Source: Pseudomonas sp. UBA1879
GTDB taxonomy: Bacteria; Pseudomonadota; Gammaproteobacteria; Pseudomonadales; Pseudomonadaceae
Direction of reading: 5' to 3'
Assembly: GCF_002338065.1 (NCBI RefSeq)
Contig: NZ_DDHJ01000018.1
Coordinates: forward strand, 130,576 to 161,745
DNA: 31,170 nucleotides
Made by a program: the position numbers and the translations under genes. Each line of letters starts with the position of its first letter. Position 1 is the stretch's first letter. The notes beneath the pieces are model-generated. The model had not been told where the DNA came from, searched no databases, and saw only the letters and a list, made by a program, of their open reading frames with translations. This document shows positions 15,901 to 22,424 of this stretch, piece after piece.

Positions 15901-16616
15901 GGTTCATGCTTGCCGAAGTTGGCCATCTGCACGTTGTTCAGATAGCCCTTGTTGATCACGTAGTGGGTGGAAATGGCGTCGCCCAGGAACACATCGGCCT
16001 GATTGAACGCGACGGCATTGATCGCGCTCTGGAACGACGGGAACGTCTGCAAACTCGCCTTGGGGTATAGCGCGCTGATTTCATCAGGCGGGAGGTAGTG
16101 ATACACCATGCTCAGGCGCAGGCCGTTGAGGCCGTCGGTGAGACTACGGGTCTCGCCGGTGCGGGTCACCAGCACCGGCTGGTCGACGGCGTAGGGTGAA
16201 GAGAGCTTAAGGTCGGACGCCGCGGCTTCGAAGCCGTTGGCGCTGCCCAGCAGGTCAATTTCCCCGCTGAGCAACGCATCGATGGCGGCATTGCGCGTGT
16301 CATAGCGCAAGACCCGGACGGGCAGGTCCAGCGCGCGGCCGAGAATGCCGGCGTAGTCGGCCGTGAAACCTTCGTAGTCACGGCCTGTAAGGGTCATGTC
16401 GAAAGGGGGGTAATCCGGAGCGGACGTGCCCAGGACCAATTCTCGCTTGTTGCGCACCCATTGCCACTGTGTCCGGTCCAGCGTGACGTCCATATGAGCC
16501 GGATTCGCACGGCTGAGCAGCGTATAGCGTTCGGCCGCGTTCGATTCAACATGAATCCCGACGCCCAGGCACGCGAATACGAACGCGATCCAATAGTCCT
16601 TTAACCCCTTAGACAT
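12969..16616 (-). CDS. Unorthodox hybrid sensor histidine kinase, BvgS/EvgS/RocS-like
   Basis: A 1215-residue inner-membrane phosphorelay kinase. After a signal/anchor segment (residues 9–20) come two periplasmic SBP_bac_3 (Venus-flytrap) domains at about 60–281 and 305–524. A transmembrane helix (about 537–560) leads to a PAS domain (about 581–694). HisKA has the phospho-acceptor His725 (TMSHEIRTPMNAVIG), and the ATPase domain has the N-box Asn843 and DSGIG/GAGLGL glycine boxes. A receiver follows with Asp1016 and Lys1071, then an Hpt domain with His1152 (AHKIKGAA). All phosphotransfer residues are intact. The architecture equals that of Bordetella BvgS and P. aeruginosa RocS1. The start is set at ATG 16616; a GTG at 16628 would overlap the regulator stop (GTGA) and is an equally possible coupled start. 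The partner is the NarL-type regulator at 16625. The sensed ligand is unknown. Confidence 0.92.
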   Translation of the reverse strand: MSKGLKDYWIAFVFACLGVGIHVESNAAERYTLLSRANPAHMDVTLDRTQWQWVRNKRELVLGTSAPDYPPFDMTLTGRDYEGFTADYAGILGRALDLPVRVLRYDTRNAAIDALLSGEIDLLGSANGFEAAASDLKLSSPYAVDQPVLVTRTGETRSLTDGLNGLRLSMVYHYLPPDEISALYPKASLQTFPSFQSAINAVAFNQADVFLGDAISTHYVINKGYLNNVQMANFGKHEPNGFSFAVKADNTALLDVINLVLKGIPIEERIAISKRWGAGADLLLTDQKLQLTQREERWIAQHPTVRVVINDAYAPLTFFDVNGNFRGVTADLLDLIKLRTGLRFEISHAPSMRDMMNRLAQGQADLIGAMVPSDERENRFNFSRPYMANAFVLVTRKEPSSPSNLDQLEDKRIALTLGSPAMEYLQQAHPRIYPVEVDNPAQALDMLAHGRVEGAITSLFSANYFITSRGLSDALQMRVTVGRDPARIAMATSRNAPELSGIIDKALSSIAPEDLAVINNRWRTYVPSGGGAWQDYQLLVYQIVIGAGLLLLGSLAWNAWMRRQIKQRERAERALSDQFEFMSALVNGTPHPIYVRDRDGLLQMCNDSYLTAFSAQRGDVIGKSILDGVLSDAQEARQYVADYQRVMQDNTPLILDRSLHIGDQALTIYHWILPFRDSLGKVQGIIGGWIDISERRQLIEELQSAKQQADDANRAMSTFLATMSHEIRTPMNAVIGLLELALKRADQGHLDRPAIEVAYSSAKDLLELIGDILDIARIESGRLTLSPERANLRQLVESVVRVFDGLARQKSLALQLDLDSRINIDVLIDPLRFKQILSNLISNAIKFTQQGQVRISLQAEDSPNEQQVRLHVIIQDSGIGITQEDQARLFAPFSQADNSGQLARTGAGLGLVICRSLCEMMGGTLALDSEPGQGTRVQMTFDLTPLDPLASHPVVKDSPEQHAATLDILVVDDHPANRLLLCQQLGFLGHRCDVAEQGAEGLEHWLARHFDLVIVDCNMPVMNGYDLTRAIRAHEREQDQQPCTVLGFTANAQPEEIQRCREAGMDDCLFKPISLTVLNERLSKVGVGQRYRGAQTRTPPFDMGSILALTGDRPVMIDHLISQLISSCREDAQELSEVSARGDRQELRDIAHKIKGAARIISAAEVIALCDRLEQACDDDSSRTTLIAHAESLREALAALEQGLRQHRQPQSSTF

Positions 16617-16624
16617 CCTATCTC

Positions 16625-17248
16625 TCACACTAGCGAATTGCGTTTTGCCATCTCGATAAGTTCGACGAGCGTCTTGACTTTCAATTTCTGCATCAAACGG
16701 GTTTTGTAAGTGCTGACTGTCTTGTTGCTCAGAAACATGCCCTTGGCGATTTCCTTGTTTGTTCGTCCCTGGGCAAATAACTGCAGCACCATCAATTCGC
16801 GATCATTGACCAGTTTGAAGCGTTCCAGTTCGTTAGGATCGCCATCGCCGTGTGTCGCGCCGAGCGCCTGGCTCGGAAAATAATTGTAGCCGGAGAGTAC
16901 CGCTTTGACCGAGCTGACAAGTTCGCTGAGGTCTTCTTGCTTGCATACATAGCCTGCGGCCCCGGATTGCATGCAGCGAATGGCGAACAAGCTGGGTGCC
17001 TGCGCCGTCAATACCAGAATCTTCGCTGGCAGGTTCATGGCGTTGAACCGCGTCAGCACCTCGAGACCGTCGAGTTTCGGGATGCTGATGTCCAGAATGA
17101 TGAGGTCCGGCATGCATTCACGGACCATCTGCATGGCGTCTACGCCGTTGTCGGTCTCACCCACGATCTCGTAATTTTCATTCTCGAGCAGCATCCGAAT
17201 GGCGAGGCGAATGACAGGATGATCATCGATGATAAAAACAGTTTTCAT
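16625..17248 (-). CDS. NarL/FixJ-family response regulator (BvgA/EvgA/RocA-like)
   Basis: A 207-residue DNA-binding response regulator. The receiver domain (about residues 1–120) has acidic residues D8/D9, phospho-acceptor Asp53 (LIILDISIPKLDG) and the Thr and Lys switch positions (VLTAQ, YVCKQED). The C-terminal LuxR-type helix-turn-helix (about 145–200) reads LVNDRELMVLQLFAQGRTNKEIAK and then SNKTVSTYKTRLMQKL. It is the expected final acceptor of the kinase phosphorelay, with only an 8-bp gap (or a 4-bp overlap) to that gene. The ATG at 17248 follows GGAATGAATT. Two NarL-family-type inverted repeats in the upstream gap suggest autoregulation, but GacA could equally bind them. Confidence 0.92.
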   Translation of the reverse strand: MKTVFIIDDHPVIRLAIRMLLENENYEIVGETDNGVDAMQMVRECMPDLIILDISIPKLDGLEVLTRFNAMNLPAKILVLTAQAPSLFAIRCMQSGAAGYVCKQEDLSELVSSVKAVLSGYNYFPSQALGATHGDGDPNELERFKLVNDRELMVLQLFAQGRTNKEIAKGMFLSNKTVSTYKTRLMQKLKVKTLVELIEMAKRNSLV

Positions 17249-17632
17249 AATTCATTCCATAACGAGCAACGAAGAAGGCGCGCACCTTATCGCAGATAGC
17301 GGAGGGCGCGCATGAACAGATAGGGCTGATCGCTATATATAGGAAAGGTCCTACAAAAATTAGCGTATTGCCGTACGTCTATACCCAAGTGGCTCAAAAA
17401 TGTTTAAAAAATCGGAGGTCTACAGTTGCCGAAAAAGTTATCAGAAAAAAGGCGTTTATTGCGAATAGGAATGATCCTACATTCATGTCAGGCAACGACT
17501 ACATATTTAAACAACTCGAATGAATGATGCGGCGAAACCTACCCTCAAAGTAGGGTATTCGGTAAAGGTCGAGAGAGTGTTTCGGTATTAAGTCGCCAGC
17601 CGGGGAAGTGCTATTGAGATGCCGCGATGGCG
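17249..17632. promoter_or_regulatory. 384-bp AT-rich control region upstream of the response-regulator operon
   Basis: No gene is visible here. On the minus strand, TGTAGG-N6-CCTATA (17338–17355) and TGTAGG-N6-CCTATT (17464–17481) are two near-identical dyads whose centres are 126 bp apart. They resemble the GacA upstream activating sequence TGTAAG-N6-CTTACA. The proximal dyad abuts TATATA on the minus strand, a possible −10 region about 90 bases before the start codon. A third palindrome, TACCCT-N6-AGGGTA, lies at 17540–17557. The base composition is clearly more AT-rich than the flanking genes. Confidence 0.6.
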
Positions 17633-18031
17633 TCAGCAGTCACTTGGTGCACAAGACATCAGTTGGAACAATTCGAGCGTGTTCAATGGTTTGACCAGGC
17701 AGCCCAGTAATGGAATGCCGTTTTGCAGGGCCTGATGTTCGATGTCGAGCAGTTTTGCCGGTTCGAGACCGCTGAGCAGCACGGCTTGCCGCACCAGTGC
17801 GCGCTGGCTGGCGATGTCGATCAGTTCGATGCCGCTCATGTCGGGCAAGCGTTGATCGCAGAGCAGCAGGTCGTACGGCGTGTCACTGCGTTCGAGCGCC
17901 GCCAGCGCTTCGGCAGCGCTCAGGGCAGGTGTCACGCGGTAGAGGCCATGGTTGTTGAGGAGGATTTGCAGGGCGATGAGCTGAAACGGGTGATCCTCTA
18001 CCAGCAGAATGCGAAGGTTGTGTCTGGACAT
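17633..18031 (-). CDS. Stand-alone receiver (CheY-like) protein, 132 aa
   Basis: A single-domain response regulator without an output domain. The receiver motifs are present: acidic pocket E12/D13 (ILLVEDHPF), phospho-acceptor Asp59 (YDLLLCDQRLPDMSGIEL), a Ser in the Thr switch position (AVLLSGLE), and the Lys-Pro pair (CLVKPLN). The EDHPFQ segment and following helices resemble the N-terminal receiver of RocR, the EAL-containing inhibitor regulator of the P. aeruginosa Roc system, but no EAL domain follows here. Placed directly upstream of a Roc/Bvg-like pair on the same strand, it may act as a phosphate sink or second acceptor for the same kinase; this is inference. The ATG at 18031 has AGGAAACTTCG upstream. 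No terminator separates it from the control region downstream. Confidence 0.85.
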   Translation of the reverse strand: MSRHNLRILLVEDHPFQLIALQILLNNHGLYRVTPALSAAEALAALERSDTPYDLLLCDQRLPDMSGIELIDIASQRALVRQAVLLSGLEPAKLLDIEHQALQNGIPLLGCLVKPLNTLELFQLMSCAPSDC

Positions 18032-18251
18032 CGAAGTTTCCTGGCAGAGCGGTGGGTTCCCTTCTTACCGCGGCCCTGGCGCGTCGGATGAGAATCGGCA
18101 TGGGGGAGCGGCTTCGGCAGGTCAGCCTGCGTCACTCGCGTTTGAGGGCTGGCGGATTATTCGGTAGAGGTCTGGGGGCGGCGATAGGGTTTTTCCGGAT
18201 CAAGCGTAGGAAGCTTCCGAAGATTCAGTTTTCTTTTCCGTGGTGCATGAA

Positions 18252-18286
18252 AAGAAAAGCCCGAATTCCAATAGGATTTCGGGCTT
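18252..18286 (-). terminator. Rho-independent terminator of dgt
   Basis: AAGCCCGAATTCC and GGATTTCGGGCTT form a long stem with one internal mismatch and a short loop. The minus strand continues with TTTTCTTTTC. It lies 36 bases beyond the dgt stop codon. Confidence 0.85.
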
Positions 18287-18321
18287 CGTGCCGCCTTGGG
18301 GCGGCGAGTATGCATCGCAGG

Positions 18322-19656
18322 TTACTGGATCGGGCTTGAGCGTCCGGTCATTTCACGGGCCATTTCGCTGGCGTAGCTGTCGGTCATTCCTGCGATGAAG
18401 TCGATGACCCTGAGGAACGATGTGTGCAACGACCAGCTGGGGTCAGGGGCGTTGTTCCCCAGCAAGTCGAGGATACGGCGGCTTTTGAACGACGGCGTGT
18501 GGCCGCCGAACTGTTCCAGCGCCGCACCACAGAATGCGTTCAGCAGAATCTCCAGCGTCGTGTAGGCGCCGATTTCGTGCAGCGTCTTGCGCTTGTCCTG
18601 GAAGATTTTCTTGCGGGCCATGTCCTTGGCGCTGAGAACGCAACGTTTTGCCGGGCCGTGCATGTGTTCGACCAGATCGCCTTGCAGCGTGCCTGCGAGC
18701 AGGGCGTCCTGTTGTTCGACGAAGGCCCGGGCTGCCGCGTTGGTCAAGTGCTCGATGGCCTTGCCGCGCAGGATCGCCAGTTTGCGTCGCCGTGAGTCGT
18801 TGGGGCCAAGCTGGCGGTAGGTGTCCGGCAGGTCGTCGCCTACCAGCCCGAGCAACAGGGATTCGACTTCCGGGTACGTCAGCAGCTCCATTTCGAGGCC
18901 GTCTTCGAGGTCGATCAGCGCGTAACAAATGTCGTCCGCCGCCTCCATCAAGTACACCAGAGGGTGCCGCGCCCAGCGTTGTTCCTCAAGTTGCGGCAGG
19001 CCGAGTTTGTGGGCGATCTGCTCCAGGATCGGCAACTCGCTCTGGTAGCAGCCGAATTTGTGTTTCTTGTAGCCGAGCGAGTCGGCGTGGCGGGCGGTCC
19101 ACGGGTATTTGAGGTAGGTGCCGAGGGTAGCGTAGGTCAGTCGGGTGCCGCCTTCGAACTGGTGATACTCCAGCTGGGTCAGCACGCGAAAGCCTTGAGC
19201 GTTGCCTTCGAAATTGAGGAAATCGTTGCGCTCGACGTCGCTCATCGCATCCAGCCAGCCGCGTCCTGCCGCCTGCTTGAACCAGTTGCGGATGGCGTCT
19301 TCGCCGGAGTGACCGAAGGGAGGGTTGCCAATGTCGTGGGCCAGACACGCCGACTGCACCACCATGCCCAGATCGCTGGGTTCGCACCAGTCGGGCAGGG
19401 CGTTGCGCAGGGTTTCGCCCACGCGCATGCCGAGCGAGCGACCCACGCAGCTGACTTCGAGCGAGTGGGTCAGACGCGTGTGGATGTGGTCGTTGCTGGT
19501 CACCGGGTGAACTTGGGTCTTTCTTCCCAAACGGCGAAACGCCCCGGAAAAGATGATGCGGTCGTGGTCCTTGTGGAACGGGCTGCGCCCCAATTCTTCG
19601 GGGCTGTGCAGGGTCTTGCCGAGGCGCTCGCGGGTGAGCAGGGTCTGCCAATCCAA
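18322..19656 (-). CDS. dgt: dGTPase-like dNTP triphosphohydrolase
   Basis: A 444-residue cytosolic HD-domain phosphohydrolase. It cleaves dNTPs (classically dGTP) to the nucleoside and tripolyphosphate, limiting the dNTP pool. The N-terminal RSPFHKDHDRIIFSGAFRRL block and metal-binding HD residues His64 (HTRLTHSLEVS) and His107-Asp108 (LAHDIGNPPFGHSGE) are intact. The central MEAADDICYALIDLEDG motif carries the last metal ligand. Length is normal for the proteobacterial form. The start is TTG at 19656, preceded by GGAGTACCGGCC; no in-frame ATG is nearby. A separate ATG 14 bases upstream is out of frame. It follows the EAL gene on the same strand after 84 bp and ends at a strong terminator. 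Confidence 0.92.
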   Translation of the reverse strand: MDWQTLLTRERLGKTLHSPEELGRSPFHKDHDRIIFSGAFRRLGRKTQVHPVTSNDHIHTRLTHSLEVSCVGRSLGMRVGETLRNALPDWCEPSDLGMVVQSACLAHDIGNPPFGHSGEDAIRNWFKQAAGRGWLDAMSDVERNDFLNFEGNAQGFRVLTQLEYHQFEGGTRLTYATLGTYLKYPWTARHADSLGYKKHKFGCYQSELPILEQIAHKLGLPQLEEQRWARHPLVYLMEAADDICYALIDLEDGLEMELLTYPEVESLLLGLVGDDLPDTYRQLGPNDSRRRKLAILRGKAIEHLTNAAARAFVEQQDALLAGTLQGDLVEHMHGPAKRCVLSAKDMARKKIFQDKRKTLHEIGAYTTLEILLNAFCGAALEQFGGHTPSFKSRRILDLLGNNAPDPSWSLHTSFLRVIDFIAGMTDSYASEMAREMTGRSSPIQ

Positions 19657-19740
19657 GGCCGGTACTCCATCAAGTGATGACCGGGCTAGCTTCCCGGTTC
19701 ACCCGCCGGGCTGCAAGCAGAACATGGCGTTGTCGGTGAA

Positions 19741-20904
19741 TCAAAAGCCGGCGGCGTCGACGTCAATCAGCAGCAGGCGCTGACCGTTGTCGAAGAACTG
19801 CCCGGCGGTGAGGCAATACTGGTTGCTCGTCGCGTCACGGTAGGTGTTGGAAAGGGTCAGCCGCCGTTCATGCCAGCCCTCGGCGAGCAGGTGGTAGAAA
19901 TAGGGACGCCACGACCAGTTGTGCCCCATGTAGCGGGTGTCCGCGATCCAGGCGCCCTGACGCCATTCGAGGTTGGGCGTAAGTTGCGTGCCATGCCGGT
20001 CGCATTGGTAAAAGCGCAGCAGCCAAGGGTAGTCCTGCACATCCGGCAGGCTGGCCAACGGATCGTCGCCCTCAGCCCACGTCTGTAGACGCTGCATGAG
20101 CTGGCTGAGCTGCTTGCGCAAGTTCATCCAGCGCTCGCGCTCCACCACTTTCTGCATGACGTAGCGATCGCGCAACTCGGCGAACCGCTCGACGAAAGCG
20201 TCGGCGGCGAAAAAGTGGTCTTCAGCCTGAGCGAACAGAAAGCCTTGGACATAGCGGGACCCGCATTCCAGCGCGAAGTGCAGTTCCGCTTCGGTTTCCA
20301 CCCCTTCGGCGATGATCCAGCAGCCGGTTTTCTCGGCCATTTGCGCCAGTGCCTTGACGACGTCGCTGCTCGGCCCTCCGCGGGCGGCGGCCTGGAACAG
20401 GCGCATGTCCAGCTTGAGGATGTCGGGCTGCAAGGCCAGCACCCGGTCGAGCTGCGAATACCCGGCACCGAAGTCATCGATGGCGATGCGCGCGCCGGCT
20501 TCACGGTAGCGCGCTACCACTTCGCTCAGGCGCTGGCTGTCGCCGCCCAGTTCAGTGATTTCGAACACGATGCGTTGTGCCGGAATGCCATGTTGGTGCA
20601 GCTGCTTGAGGCTCGGCAGGGGCTGGCCCGGACGAAGGCGGCTGATCCAGCGCGGCGAAATGTTGATGCTGAGGAACCAATCGTTGGGCACCTCATGCAG
20701 GCGCCCCAGGGCATTGTCGCGGATCAATCTGTCGAGCTTGCGCAGCTCGGCCGCTGGCCTGCGCGGGTCAGCGAACAGCGGGCCGACGGACTGCAGACGT
20801 CCATCGGGGTGGCGCAGGCGCCCGAGTGCTTCGATTCCTGCAATACGGCCAGTGGCGGTATCGATGAACGGCTGAAAGCATGCTAGCGGTTGCCCATCGA
20901 TCAC
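19741..20904 (-). CDS. EAL-domain c-di-GMP phosphodiesterase with YkuI-type C-terminal domain
   Basis: A 387-residue soluble protein. The N-terminal EAL domain (about residues 1–235) keeps the residues needed for catalysis: Glu25-Ala-Leu, Asn81 (SINIS), Glu115 (EITE), Asp143-Asp144 (IDDFGAGYS), Lys164 (ILKLD), Glu200/Glu203 (AEGVETE) and Gln220 (VQGFLFA). It should therefore hydrolyse c-di-GMP. A helical linker (about 240–280, MQKVVERERWMNLRKQL) leads to a PAS/Cache-like C-terminal domain as in Bacillus YkuI (EAL-associated domain), a likely ligand or dimer-interface sensor. There is no signal peptide or membrane segment. The start is GTG at 20904, behind GAGGAGG; the overlapping ATG is followed at once by a stop. 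It lies 84 bp upstream of dgt and may be cotranscribed with it. Confidence 0.9.
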   Translation of the reverse strand: MIDGQPLACFQPFIDTATGRIAGIEALGRLRHPDGRLQSVGPLFADPRRPAAELRKLDRLIRDNALGRLHEVPNDWFLSINISPRWISRLRPGQPLPSLKQLHQHGIPAQRIVFEITELGGDSQRLSEVVARYREAGARIAIDDFGAGYSQLDRVLALQPDILKLDMRLFQAAARGGPSSDVVKALAQMAEKTGCWIIAEGVETEAELHFALECGSRYVQGFLFAQAEDHFFAADAFVERFAELRDRYVMQKVVERERWMNLRKQLSQLMQRLQTWAEGDDPLASLPDVQDYPWLLRFYQCDRHGTQLTPNLEWRQGAWIADTRYMGHNWSWRPYFYHLLAEGWHERRLTLSNTYRDATSNQYCLTAGQFFDNGQRLLLIDVDAAGF

Positions 20905-20953
20905 ATGGCCTCCTCGTTGATGATTGGCTTTTTAGGTCAGGCACACGCACCAA

Positions 20954-20973
20954 GCCCAGTCAGGAGACTGGGC
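20954..20973. terminator. Perfect 8-bp hairpin between the yqjE-type cluster and the EAL gene
   Basis: GCCCAGTC (20954–20961), loop AGGA, GACTGGGC (20966–20973). It lies about 50 bases past the stop at 21023 on the minus strand. There is no T-tract, so it may attenuate or protect the upstream mRNA rather than fully terminate. Confidence 0.5.
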
Positions 20974-21022
20974 GAAAGGGCGGGTCAGGGTTTGTTTGCA
21001 AGAATGCAGCCAAATGGCCAGC

Positions 21023-21364
21023 TCAGCGACGACGCCCTGAGCTTTGGAGGACAAGGCGAATAATCGGAAGAACGCTGGCGCTGAGTTTCACTAACCGCGT
21101 GACGCTGCCACTGCGCTTGCTGCGCGCGCCTTTTCCGGTGAGGAAGCCCAACAGGGAGACAATGCCGACGCCCCACAGCGGCGCATGTTTGATGCCCAGC
21201 GAGCCGGGCAGATCATGAGCCATGCCACGCATCCGATGCAGCGGGCGCATCAGTTGCGTGGATTCGTGGCGAATTTCCTGCCTGTGCATTTCCATACGCA
21301 AGCGGATCAACGCCTTGCGTAACTCCCGACGATTGTGAGTCTGAGGCGAATCAGGGGTACTCAT
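21023..21364 (-). CDS. Hypothetical protein of the yqjD/yqjE-type cluster (YqjK-like position)
   Basis: A 113-residue basic protein of unknown function. The first 50 residues are charged and helical (RRELRKALIRLRMEMHRQEIRHES). A short hydrophobic stretch follows at about 64–76 (APLWGVGIVSLLGFL), and a second weakly hydrophobic helix with many Arg/Lys lies near the C-terminus. Peripheral or single-pass membrane association is likely. The start codon overlaps the stop of the yqjE-like gene (ATGA, 21361–21364), so the three genes 22067→21023 form one translationally coupled operon. Its place corresponds to yqjK in E. coli, but I do not see enough sequence similarity to claim that identity. Confidence 0.7.
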   Translation of the reverse strand: MSTPDSPQTHNRRELRKALIRLRMEMHRQEIRHESTQLMRPLHRMRGMAHDLPGSLGIKHAPLWGVGIVSLLGFLTGKGARSKRSGSVTRLVKLSASVLPIIRLVLQSSGRRR

Positions 21365-21747
21365 GGCATCAGTCGCTCGCGGTCATTGGCCAATTCTTCC
21401 AAGGTGGAATGGAAGGGCGAGGATTCGTCGAATATCGCGGCGCGCAAGCGCATCGCGCAGAACAGTGCAGCCAGCGTGTAAAACGCGCATAAGCCAATGA
21501 TGCCGCTGAGGCGGTAGCTGTCCCACACCAGAATCAGCAGCAGTGCCGACAACCCGATGAGCAGCAGCAACGCGAATACCAACGCCAACCCCGCGAAGAG
21601 CAGCAAGCTCACGGTGCGGGCTTTTTGCTCCTGCAATTCGATGCCGAACAGCTCGACATGGCTATGCAGCAGGCCCAGGAAAGCCGCGCCCAGCCGACGT
21701 GGCGAGGAGGTGTTGTCGGTCTCGGATGGACCTGTTCCTAGGGTCAT
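21361..21747 (-). CDS. Phage-holin-3_6/DUF1469 family membrane protein (YqjE-like)
   Basis: A 128-residue inner-membrane protein. The segment LGAAFLGLLHSHVELFGIELQEQKAR before the membrane region is typical of YqjE/DUF1469 proteins. Two transmembrane helices follow (about residues 46–72, SLLLFAGLALVFALLLLIG…, and 78–100). A cytosolic tail closes with LEELANDRERLMP. Members are often annotated 'phage holin family', but they are chromosomal stress-membrane proteins found beside ElaB/YqjD homologues, as here. The start lies 5 bp after the upstream stop and the end overlaps the next gene. There is no sign of prophage origin. Confidence 0.85.
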   Translation of the reverse strand: MTLGTGPSETDNTSSPRRLGAAFLGLLHSHVELFGIELQEQKARTVSLLLFAGLALVFALLLLIGLSALLLILVWDSYRLSGIIGLCAFYTLAALFCAMRLRAAIFDESSPFHSTLEELANDRERLMP

Positions 21748-21752
21748 ATCGA

Positions 21753-22067
21753 TCAGCGCCTTGTGGCCAGCAGACCGAGCAGGAAGCCGACGCCGGCGGC
21801 AATGCCCACAGACTGCCAGGGATTGGCTTGCACATATTCTTCAGTCGCTACCACCGCTTCCTGACTGCGATTGCGTAAGGCTTCTTCGGCAACGGTCAGG
21901 GTCTCGCGAGCGCGTACCAAGCTGTCGTTGATTTGATCACGTAGCGCGTCAGCCTGTTCGCCGGCCAGGGAGGCCGTGTGCGCCAGCAACTTTTCCGTGT
22001 CGGCAACCAGCGTTTGGAAATCGGACATCAAAATGTCTTGAGCTTTCTCTGCGGTCGGGCGAGCCAT
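21753..22067 (-). CDS. DUF883 family protein (ElaB/YqjD-like)
   Basis: A 104-residue tail-anchored inner-membrane protein. A long amphipathic helix (about residues 10–75, DFQTLVADTEKLLAHTASL… and ARETLTVAEEAL) is followed by the DUF883 signature YVQANPWQSVGIAAGVGFLLGLLATRR, whose C-terminal hydrophobic helix (about 84–101) is the anchor. E. coli ElaB and YqjD of this family bind ribosomes at the membrane in stationary phase and respond to stress. The ATG at 22067 was chosen for its GGAGAACACC site; an ATG four codons upstream lacks one. It is the first gene of the three-gene operon, and a possible AlgU (sigma-22) promoter lies 31 bp upstream. Confidence 0.9.
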   Translation of the reverse strand: MARPTAEKAQDILMSDFQTLVADTEKLLAHTASLAGEQADALRDQINDSLVRARETLTVAEEALRNRSQEAVVATEEYVQANPWQSVGIAAGVGFLLGLLATRR

Positions 22068-22097
22068 GGTGTTCTCCATTGGGTTGACGATATTGGG

Positions 22098-22126
22098 TTT
22101 CGAGTATGGCCTATTCCGGAAGGTTC
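22098..22126 (-). promoter_or_regulatory. Possible AlgU/RpoE-type promoter of the DUF883 operon
   Basis: On the minus strand GAACCT (22126–22121), a 17-bp spacer and TCGAAA (22103–22098) approximate the ECF sigma-22 pattern GAACTT-N16/17-TCTGA. It would start transcription about 25 bases before the start codon. Each hexamer deviates by one or two bases from the pattern. Confidence 0.4.
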
Positions 22127-22424
22127 ATTCCAATTGCCCTTTGTTGATGCTGGGTCGTCTGGTACAGCTTTTGCTTTTCGATGGTGCGCCAGGGAGGCGG
22201 CGCGCTCCAAAGCAGAGCGCAGCAACCGACAAATCGCCAGGAACGTCGATCGATAGTCACCAAACTACGAAAAAAGCCTCAGCGTTCAGCCTCTCTGCTT
22301 ATAAATGTGCGCCGATTTGGTTCGTGCCACATGCTCCCTGCGCCAATTTAGTGCGTTTGGCGATAGGGCGTTCGCAGAGCTGTCCCGCTCTGGTGCTTTT
22401 CATCACTTGCAGGCCTGCCTCTCG
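22127..22424. other. Intergenic region between the DUF883 operon and the ammonium transporter
   Basis: This is most of the 357-bp divergent gap. It should contain the ammonium transporter promoter. I find no clear sigma-54 pair (TGGCAC-N5-TTGC) on the plus strand, no strong inverted repeat, and only an unconvincing in-frame extension of the transporter gene to 22305. Confidence 0.4.

Noticed and set aside
18052..18339. A 95-codon plus-strand frame upstream of the receiver gene
   Set aside because: It runs through the dgt terminator and into the dgt end, with no initiation signal and no credible protein composition.
19680..19698. Hairpin ACCGGG/CCCGGT between the EAL gene and dgt
   Set aside because: A 6-bp stem without a T-tract; not enough to claim termination between the two genes.
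19741..20904. Identification of the EAL protein as RocR
   Set aside because: It has no receiver domain, carries a YkuI-type C-terminal domain and is separated from the kinase operon by dgt and its terminator.
21361..21747. Prophage remnant suggested by the holin-family membrane protein
   Set aside because: The DUF1469 'holin' label is a family name; the neighbours are the chromosomal ElaB/YqjD-type partners and there is no phage gene nearby.
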